A stretch of 64,000 nucleotides of DNA from Bacillota bacterium (GTDB taxonomy: Bacteria; Bacillota; Clostridia; Lachnospirales; Lachnospiraceae), in assembly GCA_023392615.1 (NCBI GenBank), contig JAEVYT010000036.1, positions 248,001 through 312,000 on the forward strand. Reading direction: 5' to 3'. Each line of letters opens with the position of its first letter. Positions within the stretch are counted from its first letter, which is position 1. Of this stretch, positions 17,424 through 26,726 are shown piece after piece. The position numbers were made by a program, and so were the translations under genes. The notes beneath the pieces were generated by a model, which worked only from the letters and a program-made list of their open reading frames with translations, did no database searches and was not told where the DNA came from.

Positions 17424-18098
17424 TTAATATACTCGAATCAAATCATAATTCCCTGCTTTAATACTATCGATAAAGTCATGAATATTCTCAAGCCTGTGAT
17501 CAAAAGTCAAGCCACTTCGACTTGTTTCTTCACCGTGTGCATCGGTACCTGCAGTAACCGGAAGCTTATGTTTTCTTGCATAAAGCAACGCCTGCCGGTC
17601 AAAACCAGCGTTCTTATTCCCGACATTGATTGCTTCTACTGCATCAACATACTCCGGAAACAAACGAATCTCTTTAATATATGGTCGGACACGGTATGGA
17701 TGTGCATGCACGATAAAGCCGTTGTCCTCATGAACTCGCTTATATTGTTCTTCTATCGACCAGTCTAAAATGTCCGGATGTTCCATCAACCATTTTTTGT
17801 CCAGTCCATAGATCAAAAATTCTGTTCTACGAAAGTTCGCTTCCCAGCCAAAGAATACATCAAGGCCAATCTTATCTCCTTCTGCTTTGGCATTCTCAAA
17901 GCCCTTGCAAAACAAGTCAACTCTTTGCTCCCAAGGCAAGTCAGCCGGTACACTGGTGTGTCCATTGAAAAAATGGTTCGTTACAACAATTCCCGTATAG
18001 CCAAGTTCTTTATACTTCCTCACCTGTTGCACTGCATCAAAGATAGCACAGGCACTCGCTTCTGTAGTATGAAGATGTGTTTCATATTTATATATCAT
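17424..18098 (-). CDS. PHP-domain metal-dependent phosphoesterase
   Basis: The protein has 224 residues, essentially one PHP domain. Metal-binding motifs are YETHLHTTEAS at residues 5-15, VTNHFFNGH near 40, GWEANF near 90, IVHAHPYRVRP near 130 and GTDAHGEE near 190. The family includes histidinol phosphatases, oligoribonucleases and PHP phosphoesterases; this one resembles the stand-alone PHP proteins of unknown substrate. The SD site (AGGG) is weak. It lies on the same strand 113 bases upstream of lysA, and no terminator was seen between them, so read-through is possible. Confidence 0.85.
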   Translation of the reverse strand: MIYKYETHLHTTEASACAIFDAVQQVRKYKELGYTGIVVTNHFFNGHTSVPADLPWEQRVDLFCKGFENAKAEGDKIGLDVFFGWEANFRRTEFLIYGLDKKWLMEHPDILDWSIEEQYKRVHEDNGFIVHAHPYRVRPYIKEIRLFPEYVDAVEAINVGNKNAGFDRQALLYARKHKLPVTAGTDAHGEETSRSGLTFDHRLENIHDFIDSIKAGNYDLIRVY

Positions 18099-18205
18099 TC
18101 TGAAACCCTATACCCTTCTTTCTTGTACACTTTGTATATTTATACTCAATTAATTAATATGCTTAATTTTACAAATTGCTTCTAATAGCAAAACCGTAAA
18201 GAATT

Positions 18206-18231
18206 CCCCCTTTCGCTCAGCTTCGAGGGGG
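18206..18231. repeat. C/G-rich hairpin between the PHP gene and the topoisomerase operon
   Basis: CCCCCT and AGGGGG pair around a 14-base loop containing CGCTCAGC. It stands out in an A/T-rich spacer. Neither side has a clean T run, though TTTT follows seven bases later on the plus strand. It lies between divergent genes, so it is more likely a repeat element or regulatory hairpin than a simple terminator. Confidence 0.5.
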
Positions 18232-18448
18232 CAGTGTTTTATAATAAATAATTGTTCCCATTATACATCATTCTACGTTTTTTTCAATCATATTTTATAA
18301 AAAGTGGACACATTGTATACCTTAACTTATGAATAGATAAACTTATATTTTGAACTAAGTTATATTTTGATTTAAAAAGGGATTTTCAAATCTGACTTCT
18401 AGAATCTAAATCGTAATTTATGAGTCGAACGTATGATTGTAATAGAGC

Positions 18449-18477
18449 TGGAAATCCTACGTTCATTGTGTTATAAT
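18449..18477 (+). promoter_or_regulatory. probable sigma-A promoter of the topoisomerase genes
   Basis: A perfect TATAAT at 18472-18477 is preceded by TGGAAA (four of six matches to the -35 consensus) with a 17-base spacer. It lies about 58 bases upstream of the start codon of the GyrB/ParE-type gene. Confidence 0.5.
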
Positions 18478-18534
18478 CCAAATTGAGTGTATTTATGCTT
18501 ATTTTGTCATATTTTAGAAAAAGGGGTTTATACC

Positions 18535-20466
18535 ATGGAACAATATAATGGAAGTCAAATCGTCATATTAGAGGGTCTTGAGGCAGTTAGAAAGCGTCCC
18601 GGTATGTATATCGGAAGCACAAGTTCAAGAGGTCTACATCATTTAATCTGGGAGATACTTGATAACGGAATTGATGAGCATCTGGCAGGTTTTTGTTCAA
18701 AAATCGATATTACCTTATTAAAGGATGGCGGTATTGAAATCAGTGATAACGGCCGCGGTGTGCCTGTGGATATTCATCCAACCAAGAAAATTCCTACCGT
18801 ACGAGTTGTTTATACGATATTACACGCCGGTGGTAAGTTCGGCAATTCTGCTTACAAGGTATCCGGAGGTCTACACGGTGTAGGTGCCTCCGTTGTAAAT
18901 GCTTTATCAAAGAAAATGATAGTCGAAGTAAAACGTGACGGCAAGGTTTACCGAGATGAATATGTTGATGGTGGTCATCCTACCGTTCAGCTTGAAGAGG
19001 GGTTATTACCTGTAGTCGGAAAATGTAACAAATCCGATACTGGAACAAAAGTCACCTTCTATCCGGATGATACCATATTTGAAACAATTGAATTCAAGCC
19101 AGAGGTAATTCATAAAAAATTAAAAGAAATCGCTTTCTTAAATAAGAATATAATAATTAATTTTATTGATCAAAAACATGGAACTTCAAAAACATACCAT
19201 GAAGAATTCGGCATCAAAAGCTTTGTATCCTATTTAACACGTGAAATGGCTCATCTTCATGAAGAGCCTATTTATCTGGAGGGGAAAAGCGGTGATATTG
19301 AGGTAGAGATCGCATTTCAATATACGGACAGTTATTCAGAACAGATCAATGCTTATTGTAATCGAATTAATGTAGTGGATGGCGGCACATTAGTTACCGG
19401 CTTCAAAACTGCACTAACCCGTGTTATGAATCAATATGCAAGAGAGTTGAATGTATTGAAGGACAAGGATGAGAACTTTGACGGTAAGGATATTCGTAAC
19501 GGTCTTGTGTCTATAATATCCATCAAGCATCCGGACCCACAGTTTGAGGGTCAGACCAAGACCAAACTTGGCAACACCGATGCGAAAAGCGCGGTGGATG
19601 AGATATTTTCCGCCGAAGCACAACGCTGGTTCGATAAGCATGTTGAAGTATTAAAGAGTATTCTTGAGAACTCCATGAAGTCCTTTAATGCGAGACGTGC
19701 TAGTGATAAAGCCAGAACTGCAGTCCTTAAACAATTGAATGATGTGGATACCAGGAGCAAGCTTGCCTCCTGCTCTTCTAAAAAAGCAGAGGAATGTGAA
19801 TTATATATCGTCGAAGGTGATTCCGCAGGCGGAACTGTAAAAACCGCCAGAAATCGTAGAACTCAGGCAGTTCTTCCCCTTCGTGGCAAGATACTGAATG
19901 TTGAGAAGGCCACCCTGGAGAAGATTCTTGTTAACACTGAAATCAAATCAATGATTGCCTCCTTCGGATGTGGAATCGGCGATGAATTCGATCTTGCTAA
20001 ACTACGCTTTGATAAGATTATCATCCTAACCGATGCGGACGTTGATGGCGCTCATATCAGTACTCTTTTGTTAACCTTCTTCTACCGCTTTATGCCGGAA
20101 TTAATACTAGAAGGAAAGGTTTACCGAGGAATGCCACCTCTATATAAGGTAGAATATGAGACCTCAGCAAAAGGAAAAAGAGCCAAAAAATCCGAATATT
20201 TATTCAATGATTTTGAACTGGACAAGTTCCGTAAGATCGAAGGCAACAAAATATTGAACCTTCAACGATATAAAGGGTTGGGTGAAATGGATGCCCATCA
20301 GCTCTGGGAGACAACACTAAATCCCGATACCAGATTACTTGCACAAATCTCCATCAGCGATACCGTAGAAGCAGATGAAGTCACTACCATGTTAATGAGT
20401 AGTAACGTTCCCCCGAGACGTACCTTTATCATGGAAGAAGCAAAATACGCAAAGCTTGATATATAG
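18535..20466 (+). CDS. type IIA DNA topoisomerase subunit B (GyrB/ParE family)
   Basis: The protein has 643 residues, the Gram-positive GyrB/ParE length without the long insert of enterobacterial GyrB. The GHKL ATPase (residues ~1-220) has EILDNGIDEHLAG, DNGRGVPVD and GGLHGVGASVVNALS. The transducer domain follows. The TOPRIM domain has EGDSAGG near 425 and the metal-binding DADVDGAH near 505; the C-terminus has QRYKGLGEMD. AAGGGG precedes the chosen ATG; the longer frame has no site. A matching A subunit follows. Without the typical dnaA-dnaN-recF neighbourhood it is probably the second set (topoisomerase IV or a gyrase paralogue). Sequence alone does not separate gyrB from parE, so no symbol is given. 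Confidence 0.93.
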   Translation: MEQYNGSQIVILEGLEAVRKRPGMYIGSTSSRGLHHLIWEILDNGIDEHLAGFCSKIDITLLKDGGIEISDNGRGVPVDIHPTKKIPTVRVVYTILHAGGKFGNSAYKVSGGLHGVGASVVNALSKKMIVEVKRDGKVYRDEYVDGGHPTVQLEEGLLPVVGKCNKSDTGTKVTFYPDDTIFETIEFKPEVIHKKLKEIAFLNKNIIINFIDQKHGTSKTYHEEFGIKSFVSYLTREMAHLHEEPIYLEGKSGDIEVEIAFQYTDSYSEQINAYCNRINVVDGGTLVTGFKTALTRVMNQYARELNVLKDKDENFDGKDIRNGLVSIISIKHPDPQFEGQTKTKLGNTDAKSAVDEIFSAEAQRWFDKHVEVLKSILENSMKSFNARRASDKARTAVLKQLNDVDTRSKLASCSSKKAEECELYIVEGDSAGGTVKTARNRRTQAVLPLRGKILNVEKATLEKILVNTEIKSMIASFGCGIGDEFDLAKLRFDKIIILTDADVDGAHISTLLLTFFYRFMPELILEGKVYRGMPPLYKVEYETSAKGKRAKKSEYLFNDFELDKFRKIEGNKILNLQRYKGLGEMDAHQLWETTLNPDTRLLAQISISDTVEADEVTTMLMSSNVPPRRTFIMEEAKYAKLDI

Positions 20467-20502
20467 AACAATATCGTAGGCTTAAGATTCCTTCTTATAT
20501 GG

Positions 20503-20564
20503 GATCAGTTACATTAGCACAACATACTAATGATTTTATAACTTTTTTGCTAATGTATCCTCCC
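20503..20564 (+). repeat. long intercistronic hairpin between the topoisomerase subunit genes
   Basis: ACATTAGCA (20511-20519) pairs with TGCTAATGT (20548-20556) around a 28-base loop, and GGAT/ATCC extends the stem past a five-base bulge. There is no T run after the second arm. It could affect mRNA stability or the ratio of the two subunits. Confidence 0.55.
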
Positions 20565-20622
20565 ACATATTCATATTTTCTTAAACTCGCGACATTGCAA
20601 AAATAGTATGGAGGTTAATTAA

Positions 20623-22869
20623 ATGAAAAGTATATCCGATCAGATAATCCAGATGGATTTCTCAGAGGAAATGAAAAATAGTTATAGAGATTATGCGATG
20701 AGTGTTATCATTGCAAGAGCTCTTCCCGATGTAAGAGACGGCTTAAAGCCGGTGCAACGAAGAATTCTTTATTCGATGATCGAGCTAGGTCTTGATCCTG
20801 CGAAACCTCATAGAAAAAGTGCCCGTATTGTCGGTGATACGATGGGTAAATATCATCCTCATGGCGATAGTTCTATCTATGAAGCACTCGTACGTATGAC
20901 AGAGGATTACTCATTAATGGTACCTCTCGTGGATGGTCATGGTAATTTTGGTTCTATCGATGGTGATGGCGCTGCGGCGATGCGTTATACCGAAGCCCGT
21001 TTATCCCTCGGTGCGATGGCTTTGCTTGATCATTTGGAGAAGGGATTAATTGATTTTATCCCTAACTTTGATGATAGCGAAAAAGAGCCTACCGTTCTCC
21101 CTGCTATGATTCCTAATCTATTGATTAATGGAACCACGGGTATTGCGGTTGGTATGGCAACCAACATTCCTCCTCACAATCCCGATGAGGTTATTAATGG
21201 TGTTATGGCTTATATGGACAACCCTGACATCACCGTCCGTGAGCTGATGAATTATATTCCCGCACCCGACTTCCCAACCGGCGGAATTATAACGAATCAG
21301 GATGATCTTGTCAGCCTGTATGAAACCGGCGAAGGTAAGATTCGCGTTCGTTCCAAGGTAGAGATTGAAAACGGAGATAATGGTCGAAAGAACCTTGTCA
21401 TTACAGAGATTCCTTATACCGTTGCAGGCAATAAGACAAAGCTTGTGGAAGGACTTGCTACATTAATGAAAGACAAGGTCTTTGATGAAATATTTGATAT
21501 CAGGGACGAATCCTCCAAGGAAGGCATCCGTGTCGTAATTGAGGTTAAGAAAGATCGTGATCTTGACAACCTTCTGAACGGTTTGTATAAGAAGACCTCT
21601 ATGGAAGATACTTATTCAGCTAATCTTCTGGCGGTAAAGGATCAACAGCCAATTGTCTTTAATTTGAAGAATATACTTGGTGAATTTGTTGATTTCCAGG
21701 TTGAACTATATACCAAGGAATATCAGTATATGCTGGACAAGGCCATCAAACGCCTCGAAATTGTTGGTGGTTTGATCAAAGCAACTGACGTTATCGACCT
21801 GATTATCGAAATCCTACGCGGAAGCTCCTCTGTAAAGCAGGCTAAAACATGTCTCACTGACGGTATCGTAGAGGGCATCAAATTCAAATCTGCTCAGTCA
21901 GAGAAGGCAGCAAAAACTCTCAATTTTACGGAACGTCAGGCAGACGCGATACTCGCAATGCAATTAAGTAAATTAATCGGTCTTGAGATCTTAAAGCTTC
22001 ATGATGAGAACAAATCTCTTTTGGATTCCATCGAAGAATATCGTAAGATATTAGGAAGTAACAAGGAGTTGTATAAAGTGATCAAATCCCGTTTAAAAGA
22101 TTATAAGAAACTCTTCCATACTCCAAGAAAAACAGCACTTATGAATTCAGCTAGTATAGATTATGTAGAAGAGGTAAAAATCGAGGATATCTTTATTCTG
22201 ATTGATCGCTTTGGCTATACAAAGTCAATTGATACCACCAGCTACACCAGAGCCTCCGAGGATAATCTGAAGGAATATGTCCATATCGTACCGATGAAGA
22301 ATAACGATAAGCTCTGTCTCTTCACCGCTGAGGGTAGTATGCATCAAGTAAAAGCAGAAAATATCCCTAGATGCAAGATGAAAGATAAAGGAGTTCTGAT
22401 ACACACTCTATGTAAGATAAATAAAGAGAATGTCATTATCTACACTTCCTTTGAGCAGTTATTCGAATCACAGCTCCTATTCACGACCAAAGCCGGCTTT
22501 ATTAAGCAGGTATCCGGTGTCGAATTCGAGACAAACCGCTCTCAGATTGCAGCTACCAAATTAGAAGAAGGCGATGAAGTAATCTCAATCTGCTTACTCT
22601 CCGCTTCCGAGGTGATGGCCGGCGACCAGAAGGTTATTATCCTGACGGAGAAAGGCTTATCTCTTGGCTTCCCTCTATCTGATGTAAGCGAGTTGAAGAA
22701 GACCAGCCGAGGCGTAAAAGCAATCACATTGGAGAAAAATGATACCGTAAGCTTTGCAATCTCACTTAATTCGAATACAGAAACCTTTACTTACAAGGAG
22801 AAGGAGCTCAGTGTGAAGAAGGTTCGTAATCGCAAACGTGGTGATAAGGGACAGAAGGCAAACCTATAA
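20623..22869 (+). CDS. type IIA DNA topoisomerase subunit A (GyrA/ParC family)
   Basis: The protein has 748 residues, shorter than typical GyrA (~820-870). The winged-helix core has RALPDVRDGLKPVQRRILY and HPHGDSSIYEALVRM, the region where quinolone resistance maps; the catalytic Tyr is in AAMRYTEARL near residue 122. A coiled-coil tower follows, then a beta-pinwheel from about residue 515. The pinwheel lacks the GyrA-box QRRGGKG; the nearest glycine/lysine-rich string, KRGDKGQ, is at the very C-terminus. The N-terminus reads more like GyrA, while the missing box points to relaxing/decatenating activity, so gyrA and parC are both open. GGAGG lies 8 bases before the ATG. Confidence 0.93.
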   Translation: MKSISDQIIQMDFSEEMKNSYRDYAMSVIIARALPDVRDGLKPVQRRILYSMIELGLDPAKPHRKSARIVGDTMGKYHPHGDSSIYEALVRMTEDYSLMVPLVDGHGNFGSIDGDGAAAMRYTEARLSLGAMALLDHLEKGLIDFIPNFDDSEKEPTVLPAMIPNLLINGTTGIAVGMATNIPPHNPDEVINGVMAYMDNPDITVRELMNYIPAPDFPTGGIITNQDDLVSLYETGEGKIRVRSKVEIENGDNGRKNLVITEIPYTVAGNKTKLVEGLATLMKDKVFDEIFDIRDESSKEGIRVVIEVKKDRDLDNLLNGLYKKTSMEDTYSANLLAVKDQQPIVFNLKNILGEFVDFQVELYTKEYQYMLDKAIKRLEIVGGLIKATDVIDLIIEILRGSSSVKQAKTCLTDGIVEGIKFKSAQSEKAAKTLNFTERQADAILAMQLSKLIGLEILKLHDENKSLLDSIEEYRKILGSNKELYKVIKSRLKDYKKLFHTPRKTALMNSASIDYVEEVKIEDIFILIDRFGYTKSIDTTSYTRASEDNLKEYVHIVPMKNNDKLCLFTAEGSMHQVKAENIPRCKMKDKGVLIHTLCKINKENVIIYTSFEQLFESQLLFTTKAGFIKQVSGVEFETNRSQIAATKLEEGDEVISICLLSASEVMAGDQKVIILTEKGLSLGFPLSDVSELKKTSRGVKAITLEKNDTVSFAISLNSNTETFTYKEKELSVKKVRNRKRGDKGQKANL

Positions 22870-22902
22870 ATATTTGTAGCTACAAGAAAAATGGAGAATG
22901 CT

Positions 22903-23499
22903 ATGACTCATGTGTATTTTGTTCGTCATGCCTTACCCGAACACAAATGGGAGGTAGACCGAACCAGACCCTTAACAGCAGAAGGAAAATCAGATATCGT
23001 AAAGGTTACTGAAACTCTGAGTAATGTACAACTAGATTATGCAATATCCAGTCCCTATATTCGAAGCATGGAGACCATTCAAGAATGTGTAAAAGAGCAC
23101 GACTTAACAATGGATATTGAGGAACGCTTTCGTGAAAGAGAACGAGGAATCAACAATAGTCTTGATATGTTAAATCGACGATGGGAAAACTTCGAATTCC
23201 ATGAAGAACAGGGTGAATCCCTTGGTGTGGTTCAACGTAGAAATATTGAGGCTCTCCAAGATATTCTGCGTGACCATGAAGGAGAAAGTATTATTATAGG
23301 TACTCATGCTACTGCTTTAAGCACTATCCTAAATTATTACGATTCGTCCTATCATAAGGATAGCTTTATGAGAATTATTAATTGCATGCCCTATATTATT
23401 CGACTTGATTTTGATGGACAGAGTTGTGTATCCAAGGAAGAACTTCTGGTACTTGATAAGAATGTTACAGAATATAATAAAACATATAAGAGCAAATAA
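22903..23499 (+). CDS. histidine phosphatase superfamily protein (phosphoglycerate-mutase-like)
   Basis: The protein has 198 residues from the ATG that has GGAG seven bases upstream; an ATG four codons earlier has no site. The phospho-histidine motif is VYFVRHALPEH near residue 6, the second arginine is in ISSPYIRSMETI near 50, a Glu/Arg stretch EERFRERERGI lies near 75, and the second His is in IIIGTHATALS near 130. It probably removes phosphate from a small metabolite; the substrate is unknown. It starts 33 bases after the topoisomerase A gene and is probably cotranscribed with it. Confidence 0.87.
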   Translation: MTHVYFVRHALPEHKWEVDRTRPLTAEGKSDIVKVTETLSNVQLDYAISSPYIRSMETIQECVKEHDLTMDIEERFRERERGINNSLDMLNRRWENFEFHEEQGESLGVVQRRNIEALQDILRDHEGESIIIGTHATALSTILNYYDSSYHKDSFMRIINCMPYIIRLDFDGQSCVSKEELLVLDKNVTEYNKTYKSK

Positions 23500-23572
23500 A
23501 AGCTGCTAAAATATGAAGGCTATATCATGAGATCAAATATATATAGCATTGAATAATAAGCAGAGGCATATA

Positions 23573-23613
23573 AAAATCCCCATGCACATGTGATTTCTCA
23601 CACCTGCATGGGG
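23573..23613 (-). terminator. terminator of the HPt-like gene, hairpin shared by convergent genes
   Basis: CCCCATGCA and TGCATGGGG form a nine-pair stem, with GTG/CAC inside the loop. On the minus strand five T residues follow. It sits eight bases after the stop of the minus-strand gene and 74 bases past the plus-strand phosphatase gene. The plus strand lacks a strong T run. Confidence 0.8.
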
Positions 23614-23620
23614 TTCGTGT

Positions 23621-24109
23621 TTATACGATATCTCGCTTGTCTTCTCCAGAACGCATAATGCGATCCAGTGATTTCTTATAATCAAATCTACGCATGGAAC
23701 TTTCTTCGTCAAGAATTGCAGCTTTGTTTAAGTCAATCTTCTTCAACATTGCTTCCAATCGTTCTGAGAAATCCACCAATTCATTCATGTAATGAACCAA
23801 TTGATTATGGATATCTGTAGCGTCTGCATTTAACAAGGCAATTTCTAATTGATATGTCAATTCCGAAATGGAACTTGCCCCAACATTATCAAGTAATTTT
23901 CTTAATGTTTGAGTAATGGTTCTTAATCCTTCATATTCATCTGTTCTGCACATCAATTGAAGCAAAGGAAGCTTCGATTTTATGCTTTTTAAGATAGCAA
24001 AAAGTGCTTTCGTATAATTACTCAAATTACAAAGAAAATACTGATATCCTATCTGAAATTCTATCTCCGGAACCTCTTGAAACAGTTCCGTTGTAATTGT
24101 TCTCTTCAT
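23621..24109 (-). CDS. helical protein resembling a histidine phosphotransfer domain without the histidine
   Basis: The protein has 162 residues and is predicted to be almost all helical. Residues ~62-105 (TITQTLRKLLDNVGASSI, then ELTYQLEIALL) follow the spacing of an HPt domain, where the consensus reads HxLKGxxxNIGA and then L..LE.A. The phospho-accepting His position holds Thr/Gln and the KGS is missing. If the resemblance is real, it would be a scaffold or decoy and not a phosphorelay protein. I recognise no other family. No convincing SD beyond a G-rich stretch (GGGG) is present. It is a stand-alone gene with its own terminator, convergent with the phosphatase gene. Confidence 0.6.
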   Translation of the reverse strand: MKRTITTELFQEVPEIEFQIGYQYFLCNLSNYTKALFAILKSIKSKLPLLQLMCRTDEYEGLRTITQTLRKLLDNVGASSISELTYQLEIALLNADATDIHNQLVHYMNELVDFSERLEAMLKKIDLNKAAILDEESSMRRFDYKKSLDRIMRSGEDKRDIV

Positions 24110-24512
24110 CCCAACAAGCCCCCCGTGGCTATATGTACTTTCAAAACATTACAAATATTGTAACACAAAGCAAATACTAACATATATATGATGTTTTGTA
24201 AATAGTTCCATACCCTATATGCCTATTATTATATAGCATATTTCGGCATTTTTCACCAAATACAGTAGCATTTAGGACCATATTACCACCTTACATAAAA
24301 ATATGATGAATTCAGTTTCGCGTATATCAGGAAAATCAGATCTATCTTTTGTATATTTTATATGAAATACGGGAATGTTTGCTTATGATTTAGGTATATC
24401 GCTAAATCTTTTAATTGGGCTAGCATAATGACAAAAAATGTTGTATTATGAATCTACATTTTTAAATAAATGAACGTAAAACCCATTCAACGGATTTTTA
24501 GGAGGTTAACAA
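24110..24512. other. 403-base spacer upstream of guaA, no feature identified
   Basis: The spacer is A/T-rich and should carry promoters for guaA and for the divergent HPt-like gene. I looked for a purine riboswitch, which often precedes guaA-related genes, and did not find its conserved core. No open frame with an SD is present. Confidence 0.5.
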
Positions 24513-26048
24513 GTGGAAAAAGAATTAGTAATCGTACTTGACTTCGGCGGTCAATACAATCAATTAATTGCCCGTAGAGTCAGAGAATGTAATGTTTATT
24601 GTGAAGTTCTTCCTTATAATACGAGCATCGAGCGTATTAAAGAATTAGCACCGAAGGGAATCATATTTACCGGTGGTCCTGCGAGCGTATATGGTGAGGA
24701 TGCTCCTCATTGCGACCCTGAAGTATTCAATTTAGGGATTCCGGTATTAGGTATCTGCTACGGCTGCCAGCTTATGACATATCTTCTCGAGGGTAAGGTA
24801 ACCAAAGCACCCCTCAGAGAATACGGAAGAACCGAGGTAAATGTTACTACTACTTCCAAGCTATTTAAGGATATCTCCGAGAATACCATCTGTTGGATGA
24901 GCCACACTGACTATATCGAAACTTTGGCATCCGGCTTCAGTGTGATTGCCAAATCCGACTCCTGTCCGGTTGCAGCAATTGAAAATGCTGACAGAAATCT
25001 ATATGGCGTTCAATTCCATCCAGAAGTCGTGCATACCCCAGAAGGTACAAAGATGCTTCATAACTTCTTATATGAAGTATGTAACTGCTCCGGTGACTGG
25101 GTTATGTCCTCCTTTGCAGAAGAGATGGTTGCATCCTTAAAAGAAAAAATCGGTGACAAAAAGGTATTATGTGCATTATCCGGTGGTGTTGACTCTTCTG
25201 TTGCTGCTGTTATGATCAGTAAAGCAGTTGGTAAACAGCTTACCTGTATCTTCGTTGATCATGGCTTACTTCGTAAGAATGAGGGTGACGAAGTAGAACA
25301 AATCTTTACAACACAGTTTGATGTTAACTTTATCCGTGTAAATGCACAACAACGTTTTTATGATAAATTAGCCGGCGTATCCGAACCGGAAGAAAAAAGA
25401 AAAATCATCGGTGAAGAATTCATTCGTGTATTCGAAGAAGAAGCTCAGAAAATTGGTAAGGTAGACTTCCTTGTACAAGGAACCATCTATCCAGACGTAA
25501 TCGAGAGTGGTCTTGGAAAATCCGCTGTAATCAAGAGCCATCACAACGTAGGAGGTCTTCCTGATTATGTTGATTTCAAAGAAATCATCGAACCTCTTCG
25601 TAACCTCTTCAAGGACGAGGTTAGAAAAGCCGGCTTAGAACTCGGAATCCCTGAAAATCTCGTATTCCGTCAGCCTTTCCCAGGTCCAGGTCTTGCAATC
25701 CGAATCATCGGTGACATCACCCCTGAAAAGGTAGCAATCCTACAGGATGCTGACTTCATCTACCGTGAAGAAATCGCAAAAGCAGGTCTTGATCGTTCCA
25801 TCGGCCAGTACTTTGCAGTACTCACAAACCTTCGTTCCGTAGGCGTTATGGGCGACGAGAGAACTTACGATTATACCGTAGCGCTCAGAGCCGTTACAAC
25901 TACTGACTTTATGACTGCGGAGTTCTCCGAACTTCCTTGGGACTTACTTGGTAAGATCTCAAATAGAATTGTAAATGAAGTAAAACATGTTAATCGTATC
26001 TGCTACGACATTACGGGTAAGCCACCAGCAACGATAGAGTGGGAATAA
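24513..26048 (+). CDS. guaA: GMP synthase (glutamine-hydrolysing)
   Basis: The protein has 511 residues, full length. It converts XMP to GMP with ATP and glutamine in the cytoplasm. The class I amidotransferase (residues ~1-190) has the nucleophile Cys in LGICYGCQLM near residue 83 and the His/Glu pair in GVQFHPEVVHT near 170. The ATP-pyrophosphatase P-loop is LSGGVDSSVAAVM near 223. The dimerisation domain ends with the family signature KPPATIEWE. The start codon is GTG with AGGAGG seven bases upstream. It is a single-gene transcript closed by a strong terminator nine bases after the stop. Confidence 0.98.
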   Translation: MEKELVIVLDFGGQYNQLIARRVRECNVYCEVLPYNTSIERIKELAPKGIIFTGGPASVYGEDAPHCDPEVFNLGIPVLGICYGCQLMTYLLEGKVTKAPLREYGRTEVNVTTTSKLFKDISENTICWMSHTDYIETLASGFSVIAKSDSCPVAAIENADRNLYGVQFHPEVVHTPEGTKMLHNFLYEVCNCSGDWVMSSFAEEMVASLKEKIGDKKVLCALSGGVDSSVAAVMISKAVGKQLTCIFVDHGLLRKNEGDEVEQIFTTQFDVNFIRVNAQQRFYDKLAGVSEPEEKRKIIGEEFIRVFEEEAQKIGKVDFLVQGTIYPDVIESGLGKSAVIKSHHNVGGLPDYVDFKEIIEPLRNLFKDEVRKAGLELGIPENLVFRQPFPGPGLAIRIIGDITPEKVAILQDADFIYREEIAKAGLDRSIGQYFAVLTNLRSVGVMGDERTYDYTVALRAVTTTDFMTAEFSELPWDLLGKISNRIVNEVKHVNRICYDITGKPPATIEWE

Positions 26049-26057
26049 TAACAAGAA

Positions 26058-26099
26058 ACGCTACAGCCAAGTATTTATGGGCTGTAGCGTTTTATTTTT
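26058..26099 (+). terminator. rho-independent terminator of guaA
   Basis: Perfect 11-pair stem (ACGCTACAGCC / GGCTGTAGCGT) with an 11-base loop, followed by TTTATTTTT. Confidence 0.93.
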
Positions 26100-26109
26100 G
26101 GATGTGATT

Positions 26110-26655
26110 CTAGTTTGATTCTAAATCTAAAGTACTAATAAATGAAAAGAATACTTTATCCTTGTCAAGATTCAGAGGTGTTTGTAATCCCATTTCAATT
26201 CGTGCCATATTTCTGTATGAATTATACTTTTCCAAAATGTTTGTCGGATCTTCAAACAAAATCTGATTAAATATATTTATCAGATTTGAATCTTCGCATG
26301 TTAAAGACAACTTGTTATAACATTTGCGACCACGTATTGTTAGTTCATTTCGGTTAGTAATTTCTCGTTCAGGAATTCTTCCATCAAATCTAAGCCATGA
26401 AATATATACATCGATAAAATCCAGAGATTCTTGAATAGTATCAAGTTTCACTTTATAAATCTGCTGTTTTTGGAACTGCATATTTTGAAATGAAGCTTTT
26501 ACTTCTTCAGTTTTTTTGGTTATCTCTCGAATATCTTCCTTGGTTGCTAGATTCTTACCTTTTTCACTCATATATGAATTAGTATATTTTCTTAATCCTA
26601 AAAATTCAATTACTGGTATTATAACGATAGCCAATGTTTGTATTAAATCAATCAT
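26110..26655 (-). CDS. membrane-anchored protein of unknown function
   Basis: The protein has 181 residues from the ATG that follows an AAAGG site; an ATG six codons earlier has no SD. One N-terminal hydrophobic segment (LIQTLAIVIIPVIEFLGL) is followed by a charged coiled-coil segment KNLATKEDIREITKKTEE, a phrase I associate with accessory and phage-linked hypothetical proteins. A helical domain follows with no motif I can name. It should face the cytoplasm. It lies alone between guaA and the GIY-YIG gene on the minus strand, at the start of the accessory stretch. Confidence 0.65.
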   Translation of the reverse strand: MIDLIQTLAIVIIPVIEFLGLRKYTNSYMSEKGKNLATKEDIREITKKTEEVKASFQNMQFQKQQIYKVKLDTIQESLDFIDVYISWLRFDGRIPEREITNRNELTIRGRKCYNKLSLTCEDSNLINIFNQILFEDPTNILEKYNSYRNMARIEMGLQTPLNLDKDKVFFSFISTLDLESN

Positions 26656-26726
26656 TTTTAGTGAACCTTTCATTTACTTATATTTATCTTTTAGAATTAT
26701 GTATATTGGTTGTTCTTTATATAAGA

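Noticed and set aside
24110..24512. Possible purine riboswitch upstream of guaA
   Set aside because: I searched for the conserved three-way-junction core by eye and found none; only A/T-rich sequence with weak pairing is present.
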